A stretch of 64,000 bases of DNA from Pectobacterium punjabense (lineage in GTDB: Bacteria > Pseudomonadota > Gammaproteobacteria > Enterobacterales > Enterobacteriaceae): the NCBI RefSeq assembly GCF_012427845.1, contig NZ_CP038498.1, forward strand, positions 4,729,779-4,793,778. Direction: 5' to 3'. A program made the translations under genes and the position numbers. The notes beneath the pieces are model-generated. The model did no database searches, had not been told where the DNA came from, and saw only the letters and a program-made list of their open reading frames with translations. Of this stretch, positions 53,256 through 62,844 are shown piece by piece; position 1 is the stretch's first letter, and each line of letters begins with the position of its first letter.

Positions 53256-53911
53256 ATCGTTTCTTAGGATTATGTGGTCTGATTTTTGCGCTGGTGCTGA
53301 CTGGCTGTGCTAAACCCGTACCTTATGACTACACGTCATTTAAGCAGAGTAAGCCGAAGTCTATTCTGGTCTTACCGCCGGTTAACCATTCTCCTGATGT
53401 GAAAGCAAGCTACAGTCTGCTTTCACAAGTCACCTACCCGCTGGCAGAATCCGGTTATTACGTATTGCCTGTCGCGGTAGTGGATGAAACGTTCAAACAG
53501 AATGGCTTATCTACCGCGTCGGATATCCATGCGCTGAGCACGGCGAAGCTGCACCAAATTTTTGGTGCTGATGCTGCGTTATATCTGGATGTGAAAGAGT
53601 ACGGCACGTCATACATCGTGATTAGCAGCGAAACCCGCGTTTCTGCGGATGCGCGTCTGGTTGATCTGCGTACCGGCAAACTGCTGTGGAGCGGAAGCGC
53701 AACGGCTTCCAGCAACGAGCAGCAATCAAATTCTAACGGCGGCATCATCGGTGCTCTGGTGCAGGCTGCGGTGAGCCAGATTGCGGACACGATCTCCGAC
53801 AAAGGCCATGATGTTGCTGGCGTGACCAGCTCGCGCCTGCTCGCGGCGGGTCATCCACGCGGGATGCTGTACGGGCCTCGCTCATTGCAATACGGTAAAG
53901 AAACGTACTGA
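53252..53911 (+). CDS. GNA1162/DUF799-family lipoprotein
   Basis: This 219-residue protein has lipoprotein signal MNRFLGLCGLIFALVLTGC. The family start PYDYTSFKQSKPKSILVLPP is followed by VNHSPDVKASYSLLSQVTYP and a C-terminal region with SSRLLAAGHPRGMLYGPRS. GNA1162 of Neisseria is a surface-related antigen with a TolB-N-like fold reported structurally. It is the third gene of the trio and is followed by a strong terminator. Confidence 0.85.
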   Translation: MNRFLGLCGLIFALVLTGCAKPVPYDYTSFKQSKPKSILVLPPVNHSPDVKASYSLLSQVTYPLAESGYYVLPVAVVDETFKQNGLSTASDIHALSTAKLHQIFGADAALYLDVKEYGTSYIVISSETRVSADARLVDLRTGKLLWSGSATASSNEQQSNSNGGIIGALVQAAVSQIADTISDKGHDVAGVTSSRLLAAGHPRGMLYGPRSLQYGKETY

Positions 53912-53946
53912 TCTGCCAGGTAGTACGTCGCTAAATCGACATAACC

Positions 53947-53977
53947 AACGCCGTTCGTTATTGAACGGCGTTTTTTA
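53947..53977 (+). terminator. Terminator of the lipoprotein operon
   Basis: A 10-bp stem AACGCCGTTC/GAACGGCGTT with loop GTTATT is followed by TTTTTATC, 36 bp after the last gene. Confidence 0.93.
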
Positions 53978-54003
53978 TCACCTTAATCCGGTCGTCGGTG
54001 ATG

Positions 54004-55506
54004 CTACGCGTCAGCGGCCTGATTGCGATGTTGTTTATGATTGCGCGTTATCCAGACGAAGGCCGAGGTTAGCAACAGAATCAGCGTTGCGGCTGCCAGT
54101 ACGGCGGAAAACCCAGAATCAAAAGCGGCATGTGCCTGTGTGATAAGCGTCCGCTGCATATTTTCTGGTAAAGATTCGGCAAAAATTAACGCTTCATCCA
54201 GACTGTCATAGGCGGTGTCTGGTACGCTAAACCCAGTAGGTAGCATAAACGTCGCGGAATAAGCGAAAGACAGCAAACTGCCCATCAACGTCACTCCTGT
54301 CGCGCCACCCAATTCATAAGACACTTCTTCTATTGATGCTGCCATCCCCGCTTTTGCCGCGGGAGCAACCTGCATAATGGTGCTCGATGCGGCTGTCATG
54401 GTTGACCCCACACCAGCACCAATCACCGTCAAACTGATGATTTGTACCACTGTGCTGGCATTGTGCAGCAGCAGATAGCTCCCCATACCCAATGCCGAAA
54501 TCAGCAGGCCTGCCGCCAGTATTTTCCCACTACTCACATGCGGTAATATCTTTCCGGTCAATGGACCGGAGATAAAAGACGCCAGCGACAGCGGTAAAAT
54601 GAACAATCCTGCCTGTAGTGGAGATAGCCCGACCACTAACTGCAATCGCTGTGTGAAAGCCAGTTCCATTCCGATCAATGCGGCAGCCGCCACGATGGCA
54701 GCCGCTACAGCGGCGCTGAAAGGCCGCAGGCGGAAGAGGGAGAAATCTACTAAAGGATGCGTGCTGTTACGCTGACGCCTGACGAATAGGGTAATGAATG
54801 CTACACCGATAAGCAGAGCGATCAGCGCATCGTCATAAGAGGGAACTCGCTTGCCCAGTTCTTTTATTGCATAGGTCACACCAATTAAACCCACCATGAT
54901 TAATAGGGAACCAATGAAATCCCAGCGGTGTGAGGCGTTGCCTGGCCGATGTGGAATCACGGTGATTCCCATGATGAGTGCAAGCAGCACTACGGGTACA
55001 TTAATGAGGAAAACCGATCCCCACCAGAAATATTCAAGCAGTATCCCCCCCATTACGGGGCCAAATGCTGCGCCGCCGGATGCCACCGCAGCCCAGATAC
55101 CAATTGCCAGCGCGCGTTCCCGTTCATCAGCGAAAGTCAGACGGATAATCGAGAGGGTGGCTGGCATCATCATGGCTGCCCCTACCGCCAGCAAAGCACG
55201 AGCGGCGATAAGAATACCGGGGGTGGGCGAATAAGCCGCCAGCAATGATGCGGTACCAAAAACCACCAGGCCAGAAATAAATAAAGGCTTATGGCCTAGC
55301 TTATCACCTAGTGTACCCATGCCCAACAGCAAACCAGAAGCGACCAGCGCGTAGATATTAACGATCCACAGCTTATCCGATGCGGTCGCGTGCAAATCAT
55401 GGGTTAGCGTTGGGAGCGCGGTGTACAGCACTGTCATATCGATAACAATCAGGAAAAGGGCACTGGAAACAATGGCCAAAATCAGCCATTTTTTGGGTGA
55501 TTGCAT
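54004..55506 (-). CDS. smvA: SmvA-like MFS efflux pump
   Basis: This 500-residue 14-helix DHA2 transporter has SALFLIVIDMTVLYTALPTL at helix 1, loop motif GTLGDKLGHKPLFISG, and antiporter motif GGAAFGPVMGGILLEYFWWG in helix 5. It resembles enteric SmvA, which exports methyl viologen, cationic dyes, chlorhexidine and quaternary ammonium compounds. It is divergent from a TetR-family gene, the same layout as smvA-smvR in Klebsiella and Salmonella. Confidence 0.87.
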   Translation of the reverse strand: MQSPKKWLILAIVSSALFLIVIDMTVLYTALPTLTHDLHATASDKLWIVNIYALVASGLLLGMGTLGDKLGHKPLFISGLVVFGTASLLAAYSPTPGILIAARALLAVGAAMMMPATLSIIRLTFADERERALAIGIWAAVASGGAAFGPVMGGILLEYFWWGSVFLINVPVVLLALIMGITVIPHRPGNASHRWDFIGSLLIMVGLIGVTYAIKELGKRVPSYDDALIALLIGVAFITLFVRRQRNSTHPLVDFSLFRLRPFSAAVAAAIVAAAALIGMELAFTQRLQLVVGLSPLQAGLFILPLSLASFISGPLTGKILPHVSSGKILAAGLLISALGMGSYLLLHNASTVVQIISLTVIGAGVGSTMTAASSTIMQVAPAAKAGMAASIEEVSYELGGATGVTLMGSLLSFAYSATFMLPTGFSVPDTAYDSLDEALIFAESLPENMQRTLITQAHAAFDSGFSAVLAAATLILLLTSAFVWITRNHKQHRNQAADA

Positions 55507-55578
55507 AGCGGGATCTCTACCTTGAACTTCTATTTTTCATCTGTTGGATAGCGTTCTGATGATATAGAATCGCTTTTT

Positions 55579-55594
55579 AAATACAAACGTATTT
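55579..55594. promoter_or_regulatory. Candidate SmvR operator
   Basis: AAATACAAACGTATTT is an inverted repeat (AAATAC/GTATTT, 4-bp spacer) with flanking T/A extension, 15 bp before the smvR ATG in the 103-bp divergent gap. It fits a TetR-type palindrome. Confidence 0.55.
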
Positions 55595-55609
55595 TAAACC
55601 GAGGAAGAC

Positions 55610-56161
55610 ATGGGGCGTCATAAGAGCATTAATCGTGCGTGCGTGTTGGATGCGGCGGAGCAGATTGTCCGCACGCAGGGAACGGCTGCGCTTACTATCG
55701 ATGCGGTCGCTAAAGCTGCGGGCGTGACAAAAGGCGGTATTCAGTCGTGCTTCGGGACGAAAGATGAGCTGATTCATGCGATGTATCAGCGCTGGGAAGA
55801 TGAGTTTGATGAGATGGCTGCCATGTGCATCGGTACGGATGATAGTCGGGAAGCCAGAGTGCGTGCGCACGTTGATATCACTTATCGGACAGATGCCGCA
55901 GAAGGCGATCGAGCGGCGGGCATGATGGCCTCGTTGCTGAATACGCCTGAGCACCTTGCTAGATCGCAGGCGTGGTATGACAGCCAGTTGACCGGGCTTG
56001 ACCTGAATTCGCAGGAAGGGCGAGATGCCCGGCTGGCGTTTCTGGCATCCGAAGGGGCATTCCTGCTGCGCTATTTTGGCTTTATGGCGGTCGATGACGA
56101 GACCTGGAAAGCCATTTTCTCTGATATTTCCCGCCTGCTACCCGAGCGCACTGCTTCCTGA
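55610..56161 (+). CDS. smvR: SmvR-like TetR-family repressor
   Basis: This 183-residue protein has an N-terminal TetR HTH (residues 9-55, VLDAAEQIVRTQGTAALTID; AVAKAAGVTKGGIQSCFGTK) and a helical ligand domain. GAGGAAG precedes the ATG. It is divergent from smvA, whose pump it probably represses until a cationic biocide binds. Confidence 0.85.
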   Translation: MGRHKSINRACVLDAAEQIVRTQGTAALTIDAVAKAAGVTKGGIQSCFGTKDELIHAMYQRWEDEFDEMAAMCIGTDDSREARVRAHVDITYRTDAAEGDRAAGMMASLLNTPEHLARSQAWYDSQLTGLDLNSQEGRDARLAFLASEGAFLLRYFGFMAVDDETWKAIFSDISRLLPERTAS

Positions 56162-56191
56162 GTCAGAACCTCTTTTCAGAAGGCGCATTGA

Positions 56192-56602
56192 TTATGGTTT
56201 GGTGGATGATTGGTCATCTGACTGCTGCGTCGCCATAATCTTGTCCAGATTCCCTTCGACCCATATCGACAGCTCTTTTACCCGCACACCTACCTCTTTG
56301 CCTAATGGGGTGAGGCTATACTCAACATGTGGCGGGACAACCGGATAGGCCGTTCGCAGGACAAAACCATCACTTTCCAACCATTGCAGAGTCTGCGCCA
56401 GCATGCGCTCGCTCACGCCGCCAATCCGTCGACGCAGTTGACTGAAGCGATGCGTATCATCAAGTAATGCGATCAGAATCAGTACGCCCCAGCGGCTGGT
56501 GACGTGATTAAGTATCTGGCGAGACGGACATTTCTCAGCGAAGACATTGCCGGTTGGCAGAATAGGGGGCAATAAATCGATGGGTGTTTTGGGTTGACTC
56601 AC
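56192..56602 (-). CDS. qorR: QorR/YtfH-like HxlR-family regulator
   Basis: A GTG start behind AAAGGTAAG gives 136 residues. The HxlR winged helix runs over about residues 25-115 (CPSRQILNHVTSRWGVLILI; GGVSERMLAQTLQWLESDGF; PPHVEYSLTPLGKEV). Cys25 is the conserved HxlR cysteine, a potential redox/quinone sensor. It is divergent from qorB as in E. coli ytfH-ytfG. Confidence 0.9.
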   Translation of the reverse strand: MSQPKTPIDLLPPILPTGNVFAEKCPSRQILNHVTSRWGVLILIALLDDTHRFSQLRRRIGGVSERMLAQTLQWLESDGFVLRTAYPVVPPHVEYSLTPLGKEVGVRVKELSIWVEGNLDKIMATQQSDDQSSTKP

Positions 56603-56604
56603 TA

Positions 56605-56629
56605 TACTTACCTTTATGTATGTACTTAC
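56605..56629. promoter_or_regulatory. TACTTAC direct repeat in the qorR/qorB gap
   Basis: TACTTAC occurs at 56605-56611 and 56623-56629, 18 bp apart, just upstream of the qorR start. HxlR proteins often bind such repeats, so this is a candidate operator. It overlaps the qorR ribosome site. Confidence 0.45.
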
Positions 56630-56670
56630 TTAAAGTTAGCTTTGCCGATATTATGCCAGCCACTGCCCGT

Positions 56671-56720
56671 CAATAAAAGACGGTTAATAAAAGACGGTTA
56701 ATAAAGACAGTCAATAAAAG
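56671..56720 (+). repeat. 14-bp tandem repeat upstream of qorB
   Basis: About 3.5 copies of AATAAAAGACGGTT-type units (two exact, one with a deletion and a substitution, one partial) run up to the qorB ribosome site (AAAGGAG). It may alter promoter or leader length between strains. Confidence 0.85.
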
Positions 56721-56729
56721 GAGATCAAG

Positions 56730-57581
56730 ATGATTGCTATTACTGGTGCATCCGGCCAATTGGGCCGTTTGGTTATCGCACAACTGTTAGAGAAGGTTCC
56801 GGCGAGCGACATCGTGGCGCTGGTGCGTGATGTCAATAAAGTTGCCGATCTGTCGGCGCTTGGCGTGCAGGTGAAAGCCGCAGATTACAACCAGCCAGAG
56901 GCGCTGGCTTCCGCGCTGCAAGGTGTGGATAAAGTGCTGCTGATCTCCTCCAGCGAAGTCGGGCAGCGTGCGGCACAACACCGTAATGTGATCGAAGCCG
57001 CCGCGAAAGCTGGAGTGAAATTACTGGCCTACACCAGCTTGCTGCACGCGGATAAATCACCGTTGGCGCTGGCGGAAGAGCACCGTCAAACCGAAGCGTT
57101 ACTGAAAGATTCTGGTTTACCGCACGTACTGCTACGCAACGGCTGGTATACCGAGAACTATGCGGCCAGCATCCCTGCGGCGTTGGAGCACGGCGTATTT
57201 ATCGGCAGTGCGGGCGAAGGAAAAATTACGTCTGCAACCCGTGAAGATTTCGCTGCCGCTGCCGTTGCGGTACTGACGAAGGAAGGGCAGGCTGGCAAAG
57301 TTTATGAACTGGCCGGTGATGAGCCTTATACGTTGGCAGAGCTGGCTGCGGAGATTAGCAAGCAGTCTGGTAAATCTATCGGTTATCAAAACCTGTCTGA
57401 AGCGGAGTTCACCGCTGCGCTGGTTTCCGCTGGGCTACCTGATGTTTTCGCGCAGATTATTGCAGATTCAGACGTCGGCGCATCCAAAGGCGGTCTGTTT
57501 GATGGTGGTAAGCAACTAAGCCAACTGATTGGTCGTTCAACAACACCGTTGTCAGCGGTAGTAAAAGCGACGCTGAAATAA
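56730..57581 (+). CDS. qorB: QorB-like NAD(P)H:quinone oxidoreductase
   Basis: This 283-residue atypical short-chain dehydrogenase/NmrA-like protein (E. coli QorB 286) has a nucleotide motif ITGASGQLGRLVIAQLLEKV at the N-terminus, DKVLLISSSEVGQR, TSLLHADKSPLALAEEHRQT and RNGWYTENYA. It reduces quinones with NADPH in the cytosol. The AAAGGAG ribosome site is strong, and control by the divergent QorR is expected. Confidence 0.92.
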   Translation: MIAITGASGQLGRLVIAQLLEKVPASDIVALVRDVNKVADLSALGVQVKAADYNQPEALASALQGVDKVLLISSSEVGQRAAQHRNVIEAAAKAGVKLLAYTSLLHADKSPLALAEEHRQTEALLKDSGLPHVLLRNGWYTENYAASIPAALEHGVFIGSAGEGKITSATREDFAAAAVAVLTKEGQAGKVYELAGDEPYTLAELAAEISKQSGKSIGYQNLSEAEFTAALVSAGLPDVFAQIIADSDVGASKGGLFDGGKQLSQLIGRSTTPLSAVVKATLK

Positions 57582-57589
57582 GTGTCACA

Positions 57590-57617
57590 ATAGGCTCAGC
57601 ATTCATGCTGAGCCTAT
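57590..57617. terminator. Hairpin after qorB
   Basis: A perfect 12-bp stem ATAGGCTCAGCA/TGCTGAGCCTAT with loop TTCA lies between convergent qorB and the acyltransferase gene. It has no long T run but lies in an A/T context. Confidence 0.75.
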
Positions 57618-57666
57618 CGTATTACCTTGTCAGAACAGGCCAATCCTTAGTCACATCGTTTATTTA

Positions 57667-58878
57667 TCAAGATGTTGGATTGCTTTCCTGCACTTGATTA
57701 CTCACGTTTTGTTTCTTTTTGGCCGCCAGTAAATTACCTATCGGCTGTTCAATGAATTGATAAAGCAGCCAGCCAGCGATAAGGCTGACCGCTCCAGCGG
57801 CGATGATCAGCAGCGCAGCGTCTATCACGTTGTATTGATTGCCATCAGTCCATGCATTTAGCAAGCGAAGTACTAAGAAATGAATCAGATAAAAGCAGAA
57901 AGAAATGCTTCCTAACCATTGCATTGATTTTGCATGTAAAAAAGATCGCTTACCCTGTAGGTCATTCACTGCAAGTGAGCCGATTAATAATGTCAGCGGA
58001 ATAAGCGTAACCAAATTAAAGCTAAGCAGGAACGGCATGAAAAGATCAATGCAATAGGTCAATGCGGTTAGTATTAGGCTGGCGGTAACTGAAACGGGTA
58101 TCCACTTCCCTTCCTGGATAATACGTGACAGTAACATACCAATGGTGAATTCAAAAATACGCGTTGGTGGGAAGGTATAGGCAAGCCACCATTGAATTTC
58201 GCCCACGTCAAAAGGCCAACCTTCAATCAGTGGCGCGGTAGGAAATAATGTATAGATTGCGCCATTAGCCGCAATTAAAGCGGCATAGCAAAATATTACT
58301 GAAATCCATAAGGATTCAGGCGGTATTTTTTTTACGAGCTTGAGTAAGAATGGGTAAATAATATAAAGAAACACAATGACAGATAGAAACCAACTGGGGA
58401 CATTTCCGCCAATATAAATATCACCTTGTGGTATCCATGTCTGTATCAATAATAAGTTGGGTAACCAGACATCAAAACGTCCAACTCTGATTATTCCAGT
58501 GGTAATAAGTAGTATGATAATGAATATACTTACAGGGTATATTTTTGCGAATCGTTTTTTATAGAACTGGAGTGGATTGCTGACGGATGGCGATGACCAG
58601 TTCATGACAAACCCACTCAGGATAAAAAAGAACGAAACACTTACCCATCCTGCCTTACTGAGGACAAAAGAGTAGGCTTCGCCGATAGATACATCTGAGA
58701 ACAGGTTTAACATATTCCCGAGCGATGTGTGAAAGAGGTACACAAGAAGGGCAGCAATAATTCGAGTGCCGTTTAGCGATGGCAAATTAGGTAGATACCC
58801 TTTTGGTGTTCTCTTTATAATAATATTACTCTGATAATAATGTGAACTTTCCTTTTTTACGATGAGGTTACTGTCCAT
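57667..58878 (-). CDS. Acyltransferase 3 family membrane protein
   Basis: This 403-residue inner-membrane protein has about ten hydrophobic segments. It has the family start SLNGTRIIAALLVYLFHTSL (the H in motif R-x10-H), FFFILSGFVMNWS, and a C-terminal AGWLLYQFIEQPIGN typical of OafA/NolL-type O-acyltransferases that acetylate surface glycans. The substrate is unknown. The gene and its 5' flank are AT-rich compared with mnmE and qorB, consistent with acquisition. GGAG precedes the ATG. Confidence 0.85.
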   Translation of the reverse strand: MDSNLIVKKESSHYYQSNIIIKRTPKGYLPNLPSLNGTRIIAALLVYLFHTSLGNMLNLFSDVSIGEAYSFVLSKAGWVSVSFFFILSGFVMNWSSPSVSNPLQFYKKRFAKIYPVSIFIIILLITTGIIRVGRFDVWLPNLLLIQTWIPQGDIYIGGNVPSWFLSVIVFLYIIYPFLLKLVKKIPPESLWISVIFCYAALIAANGAIYTLFPTAPLIEGWPFDVGEIQWWLAYTFPPTRIFEFTIGMLLSRIIQEGKWIPVSVTASLILTALTYCIDLFMPFLLSFNLVTLIPLTLLIGSLAVNDLQGKRSFLHAKSMQWLGSISFCFYLIHFLVLRLLNAWTDGNQYNVIDAALLIIAAGAVSLIAGWLLYQFIEQPIGNLLAAKKKQNVSNQVQESNPTS

Positions 58879-59456
58879 TTTTTTCTCCTATTTAAACGCG
58901 ATGCGAAAAATGAGGAAAGATATCTATCATTAAAAAATGTATAAATAGCATTCTATATAATAAAATCGTGTTTCTTTATAAGGAAAGTAAATGGCATGGA
59001 TAAATAATTATCCTGCGAGGTAAAACATAGGATTTCAATTTATTAATACCACAATAACTTTTGGTTCACAAAATGGTTTTTAATTTTTCATTTTATTATT
59101 TTTTATCTATTGGTTTTATAATGAATTTTATTCATATCTAACGGATTATATCTGTGAATAATTGGTGAAAGGAAAATAGTGGCGGGGACGATTAATTTGA
59201 ATAGAAATTGGTTTGCTGGTGAGGGAATTATGCAAGAATTATCAGAGAGTTCTGCCATATTTGAATGTCATCAATCTGATAAGAAAAGTGGGGTCTATTG
59301 AGATGTGCCCTGCTTATTCCTTTTTTGTCCACTGAACCGCAAAAATGGTGCCGCCCCACACGGGCTATTTGCCTGCTCCTTTCCGTGATGCGATTCCGGG
59401 TGGACGGCAGGCGAAAGCTGGGCGGCTAACTTCTGGGCTGAATTCGGTTTACTCCC
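58879..59456. other. AT-rich gap between acyltransferase and mnmE 3' end
   Basis: This 578-bp stretch is very AT-rich at 58900-59180, then GC-richer near mnmE. A 40-codon plus-strand frame (GTG 59179 to TGA 59301, or ATG 59230 behind GAGGGAATT) is the only short frame with a plausible ribosome site. It has no recognisable family and is not called as a gene. No repeat element or tRNA is seen. Confidence 0.45.
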
Positions 59457-60821
59457 TTATTTCCCGATACAAAAACTCGAAAAAATACGGCCTAACAGAT
59501 CGTCAGAGGTGAACTCACCGGTGATTTCACTCAGGGATTGCTGTGCCAGCCGCAGTTCTTCTGCCAATAGTTCGCCAGCGTAGGCGCTCACCAACTGCTC
59601 TTTGCCCTGAACCAGATGCTGGGCTGCCAGTTCCAGTGCTTGCAGGTGGCGACGCCGTGCCAGGAAACCGCCTTCCGTGTTGCTGGTGAAACCCATACTT
59701 TGTTTGAGATGATCGCGCAGCGTATCTACACCGTCACCCGTACGGGCGGAAAGACGGATAAGTGAGTGAGTGTTCACATCCTCGATACCAAGCGTTTCAC
59801 CAGTAACGTCAGCCTTATTGCGCACTACGGTAATCGGCAACGTTTTTGGCAGACGAGCCATAAATTCTGGCCAGATCTGTTCCGGCTCAGTCGCCTGCGT
59901 CGTGGTGCCATCGACCATGAACAGCACGCGATCGGCCTGTTCGATTTCCTGCCAGGCACGTTCAATTCCAATGCGTTCGACCTCGTCGCTGGCATCACGT
60001 AATCCGGCGGTATCGATGATGTGTAGCGGCATGCCATCGATATGAATGTGTTCACGCAATACGTCGCGCGTAGTTCCCGCGATATCGGTGACAATCGCCG
60101 CTTCACGACCAGCTAACGCATTGAGTAAGCTGGATTTACCCGCGTTAGGACGGCCTGCAATCACGACTTTCATCCCTTCTCGCAGTAAGCTGCCCTGATG
60201 TGCCTCGGCTCGGACGGCATCCAGATCGGCCATTACGCCATTTAGCTGTGCTTCAATTTTGCCATCGGAGAGAAAGTCGATCTCTTCGTCTGGGAAGTCG
60301 ATGGCAGCCTCGACGTAGATTCGCAGGTGAGTAAGTGCTTCCACTAACTGATTTATCCGAGTGGAGAATACGCCTTGCAGAGAGTTCAGCGCTGAGCGAG
60401 CAGCCTGTTCCGAACTGGCGTCAATCAGATCGGCGATGGCTTCTGCCTGCGCGAGATCGAGCTTATCGTTCAGAAATGCGCGTTCAGAGAATTCGCCGGG
60501 GCGAGCAATGCGCACGTTGGGCAGCGTCAGAATACGTTGCAGGAGCAAATCAAGAATGACCGGACCACCATGTCCTTGAAGCTCCAACACATCTTCACCG
60601 GTAAAAGAGTTCGGGCCGGGAAACCAGAGGGCGATACCCTGATCGAGCGTGGTGCCGTTGGCATCACGGAACGGCAGATAATCGGCGTGACGAGGTTTAG
60701 GGAGCTTACCCAGAACGGCGTGTGCCACCTCGGCGGCCGCCTGTCCTGAAACACGTAAAATACCCACTCCTCCGCGTCCCGGTGGCGTGGCTTGGGCGAC
60801 GATGGTGTCGGTATTGCTCAT
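59457..60821 (-). CDS. mnmE: MnmE (TrmE), tRNA modification GTPase
   Basis: This 454-residue protein has an N-terminal tetrahydrofolate-binding domain, a helical domain, and an inserted G domain with G1 [10 protein letters not shown]3 DTAGLRD and G4 NKAD. The C-terminal CIGK carries the catalytic cysteine. With MnmG (8836 in this window) it forms the cmnm5U34 modification of tRNA. It is downstream of yidC, with a terminator between. Confidence 0.97.
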   Translation of the reverse strand: MSNTDTIVAQATPPGRGGVGILRVSGQAAAEVAHAVLGKLPKPRHADYLPFRDANGTTLDQGIALWFPGPNSFTGEDVLELQGHGGPVILDLLLQRILTLPNVRIARPGEFSERAFLNDKLDLAQAEAIADLIDASSEQAARSALNSLQGVFSTRINQLVEALTHLRIYVEAAIDFPDEEIDFLSDGKIEAQLNGVMADLDAVRAEAHQGSLLREGMKVVIAGRPNAGKSSLLNALAGREAAIVTDIAGTTRDVLREHIHIDGMPLHIIDTAGLRDASDEVERIGIERAWQEIEQADRVLFMVDGTTTQATEPEQIWPEFMARLPKTLPITVVRNKADVTGETLGIEDVNTHSLIRLSARTGDGVDTLRDHLKQSMGFTSNTEGGFLARRRHLQALELAAQHLVQGKEQLVSAYAGELLAEELRLAQQSLSEITGEFTSDDLLGRIFSSFCIGK

Positions 60822-60889
60822 GATATTCTCTCTGCGTTGATGCCTGTCTGTCAGGCTATTTTACGTATCGTTAGGGGATAAAACACTTA

Positions 60890-60922
60890 TAAAAAAATAA
60901 GGCGGTCAATGACCGCCTTATT
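60890..60922 (-). terminator. Terminator between yidC and mnmE
   Basis: On the minus strand AATAAGGCGGTC/GACCGCCTTATT (12 bp, 3-base loop) is followed by TTTTTT, 28 bp after the yidC stop. It should end most rpmH-rnpA-yidD-yidC transcripts, leaving mnmE to readthrough or its own promoter. Confidence 0.9.
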
Positions 60923-60949
60923 CTTTCTATTGGTTAGCCATCAACCGGA

Positions 60950-62584
60950 TTATTTTTTCTCGCGGCTATGCAAGCCACGTTTTTCCAGACCGCGATAGAT
61001 CAGCTGCTGCTGGAGAATGGTAACCAGGTTGCTGACGATGTAGTACATAACCAGACCTGACGGGAACCACAGGAAGAAGACCGTAAAGATGACCGGCATG
61101 TAGGTCATGATCTTCTGCTGCATTGGGTCGGTCACGGTGGTTGGCGACATCTTCTGGATGAAGAACATCGTCACGCCCATCAGGATCGGTAGGATGTAGT
61201 ACGGGTCTTGTGCAGACAGGTCATGAATCCACAGCGCGAACGGCGCGTGGCGCAGTTCAACGGAGCCCATCAGCATGTAATACAGCGCCAGGAAGATTGG
61301 CATCTGAATCAGCAGTGGGAAGCAGCCACCCAGCGGGTTCACTTTCTCTGACTTGTACAGCGCCATCATTTCTTGGCTCATGCGCTGTTTGTCATCACCA
61401 ATACGCTCACGCATTGCCTGCAATTTAGGTTGCAGTAAGCGCATTTTCGCCATGGAAGTGTATTGCGCTTTCGTCAGCGGATACATCACACCGCGCACGA
61501 TAAAGGTAATGGCAATGATGGAGAAGCCCCAGTTGCCGATAAAGCCGTGCAGGAATTTCAGCAGCTTAAACAACGGCTGAGAAATAAACCACAGCCAGCC
61601 GTAATCTACCGTCAGATCCAGATGTGGTGCGACAGCAGCCATCTTGTCCTGAATTTCTGGACCGACCCACAGGGTGGCGTTCAGATTTTGCTGGCTGCCA
61701 GCGGCAACAACAACGGGGGCAGCCTTGAAGCCAATCGCAGCCTGACCGTTGCCCAGCTTGCTGGTATAGAAGGTATTCGCGCCTGCCGTCGTTGGAATCC
61801 ACGCCGTTGCGAAGTACTGTTGCAGCATTGCCACCCAACCACTGTTAGTGGTGATGTTCAGGTTTTCATCCATGTCGCTGAAGCTGTACTTTTTGTACTT
61901 GTCTTCGCTGGAAGAGAACGCCGCGCCACGATAGGTGTGCAGGGCAAAGTTGCTGCTGCCGGTATCGCGATGCTTAGGCAACTCCGTAGACTGTTTTAAC
62001 TGACCGAACAGCGTCAGTTCCAGAGGCTGAGCGCTGGTGTTATTGACGCTGTAGTCAACATTCAGCGCATAGTCGCCACGTTTCAGAACAAACGTTTTGG
62101 TGTAGGTTACGCCATCCGCAGCGGTGTACGTCATCGGAATGCGCAGTTCGCTCTGACCATCGGCCAGCTCGAAGCTATCTTGTGTGGTAGTAAACAGCGG
62201 ACGTGGGCCGTTAGCCGGGTTGTCTGGGCCGTTTTTGCCAGTCAAACCGCTCTGAGCCTGATAGACAAACTCTGGTGTGGTTTCCAGCAGATGGAAAGGT
62301 TTGTCTGAACCCAATGTATCTGGGTAAGCCAGCAGGTGTGCTTGCTCGACATCGCCGCCACGCGTGTTGATGGTCAGCGACAGCACATCGGTTTTCACCG
62401 TGATCAGTTTACCTTGACCGCTAGCGGGTACGCCCTGGTTGGTAGCATCACCGGTCGCTGCGTTCGTCGCCTGCTGTATGGCCTGCGTGGTTGCTGGCGG
62501 ATTTTTATCCGTTTCCCAAGCCTGCCAAAGCATAAAGGTTACGAATAGCAGAGCGATGAGAAGAAGATTGCGTTGCGAATCCAT
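60950..62584 (-). CDS. yidC: YidC membrane protein insertase
   Basis: This 544-residue protein (E. coli 548) has an N-terminal membrane anchor [20 protein letters not shown], a large periplasmic P1 domain (about residues 55-340), and a five-helix Oxa1 core with [20 protein letters not shown] and a basic C-terminus. It inserts and folds inner-membrane proteins, including AtpE, with or without SecYEG. It lies 2 bp after yidD. Confidence 0.97.
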   Translation of the reverse strand: MDSQRNLLLIALLFVTFMLWQAWETDKNPPATTQAIQQATNAATGDATNQGVPASGQGKLITVKTDVLSLTINTRGGDVEQAHLLAYPDTLGSDKPFHLLETTPEFVYQAQSGLTGKNGPDNPANGPRPLFTTTQDSFELADGQSELRIPMTYTAADGVTYTKTFVLKRGDYALNVDYSVNNTSAQPLELTLFGQLKQSTELPKHRDTGSSNFALHTYRGAAFSSSEDKYKKYSFSDMDENLNITTNSGWVAMLQQYFATAWIPTTAGANTFYTSKLGNGQAAIGFKAAPVVVAAGSQQNLNATLWVGPEIQDKMAAVAPHLDLTVDYGWLWFISQPLFKLLKFLHGFIGNWGFSIIAITFIVRGVMYPLTKAQYTSMAKMRLLQPKLQAMRERIGDDKQRMSQEMMALYKSEKVNPLGGCFPLLIQMPIFLALYYMLMGSVELRHAPFALWIHDLSAQDPYYILPILMGVTMFFIQKMSPTTVTDPMQQKIMTYMPVIFTVFFLWFPSGLVMYYIVSNLVTILQQQLIYRGLEKRGLHSREKK

Positions 62585-62586
62585 CG

Positions 62587-62844
62587 TTAATGTTCTCTGT
62601 TATTGTCGGTTTTTGGCGGTACGGGATCATCACCACCAGGGTTCAAAGGATGGCATTTTAATACGCGTTTAAGCGTCAACCAACAGCCTTTTATCATGCC
62701 GAACCTGCGTATTGCTTCAATACCGTATTGCGAACACGTTGGCCGGAACCGGCAATGTGGTCCGAGTAACGGGCTGATAACGAGTTGATAACCGCGTATC
62801 AACCCGATCAGCAGTCGGGAGCCAAACGACAGTGCCGACGCCAT
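62587..62844 (-). CDS. yidD: YidD, membrane protein insertion efficiency factor
   Basis: This 85-residue protein is E. coli length, with an amphipathic N-terminus [20 protein letters not shown] and the conserved three-cysteine core [17 protein letters not shown]...[13 protein letters not shown]. It assists YidC-dependent insertion at the inner membrane. Its start overlaps the rnpA 3' end by 37 bp, the normal arrangement. Confidence 0.96.
   Translation of the reverse strand: MASALSFGSRLLIGLIRGYQLVISPLLGPHCRFRPTCSQYGIEAIRRFGMIKGCWLTLKRVLKCHPLNPGGDDPVPPKTDNNREH

Noticed and set aside
59179..59301. 40-codon frame between the acyltransferase and mnmE
   Set aside because: Short, no recognisable family, and in AT-rich DNA where such frames arise by chance; kept only as a note in the gap entry.
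61463..61999. 178-residue plus-strand frame opposite yidC
   Set aside because: Shadow of yidC; no family resemblance.
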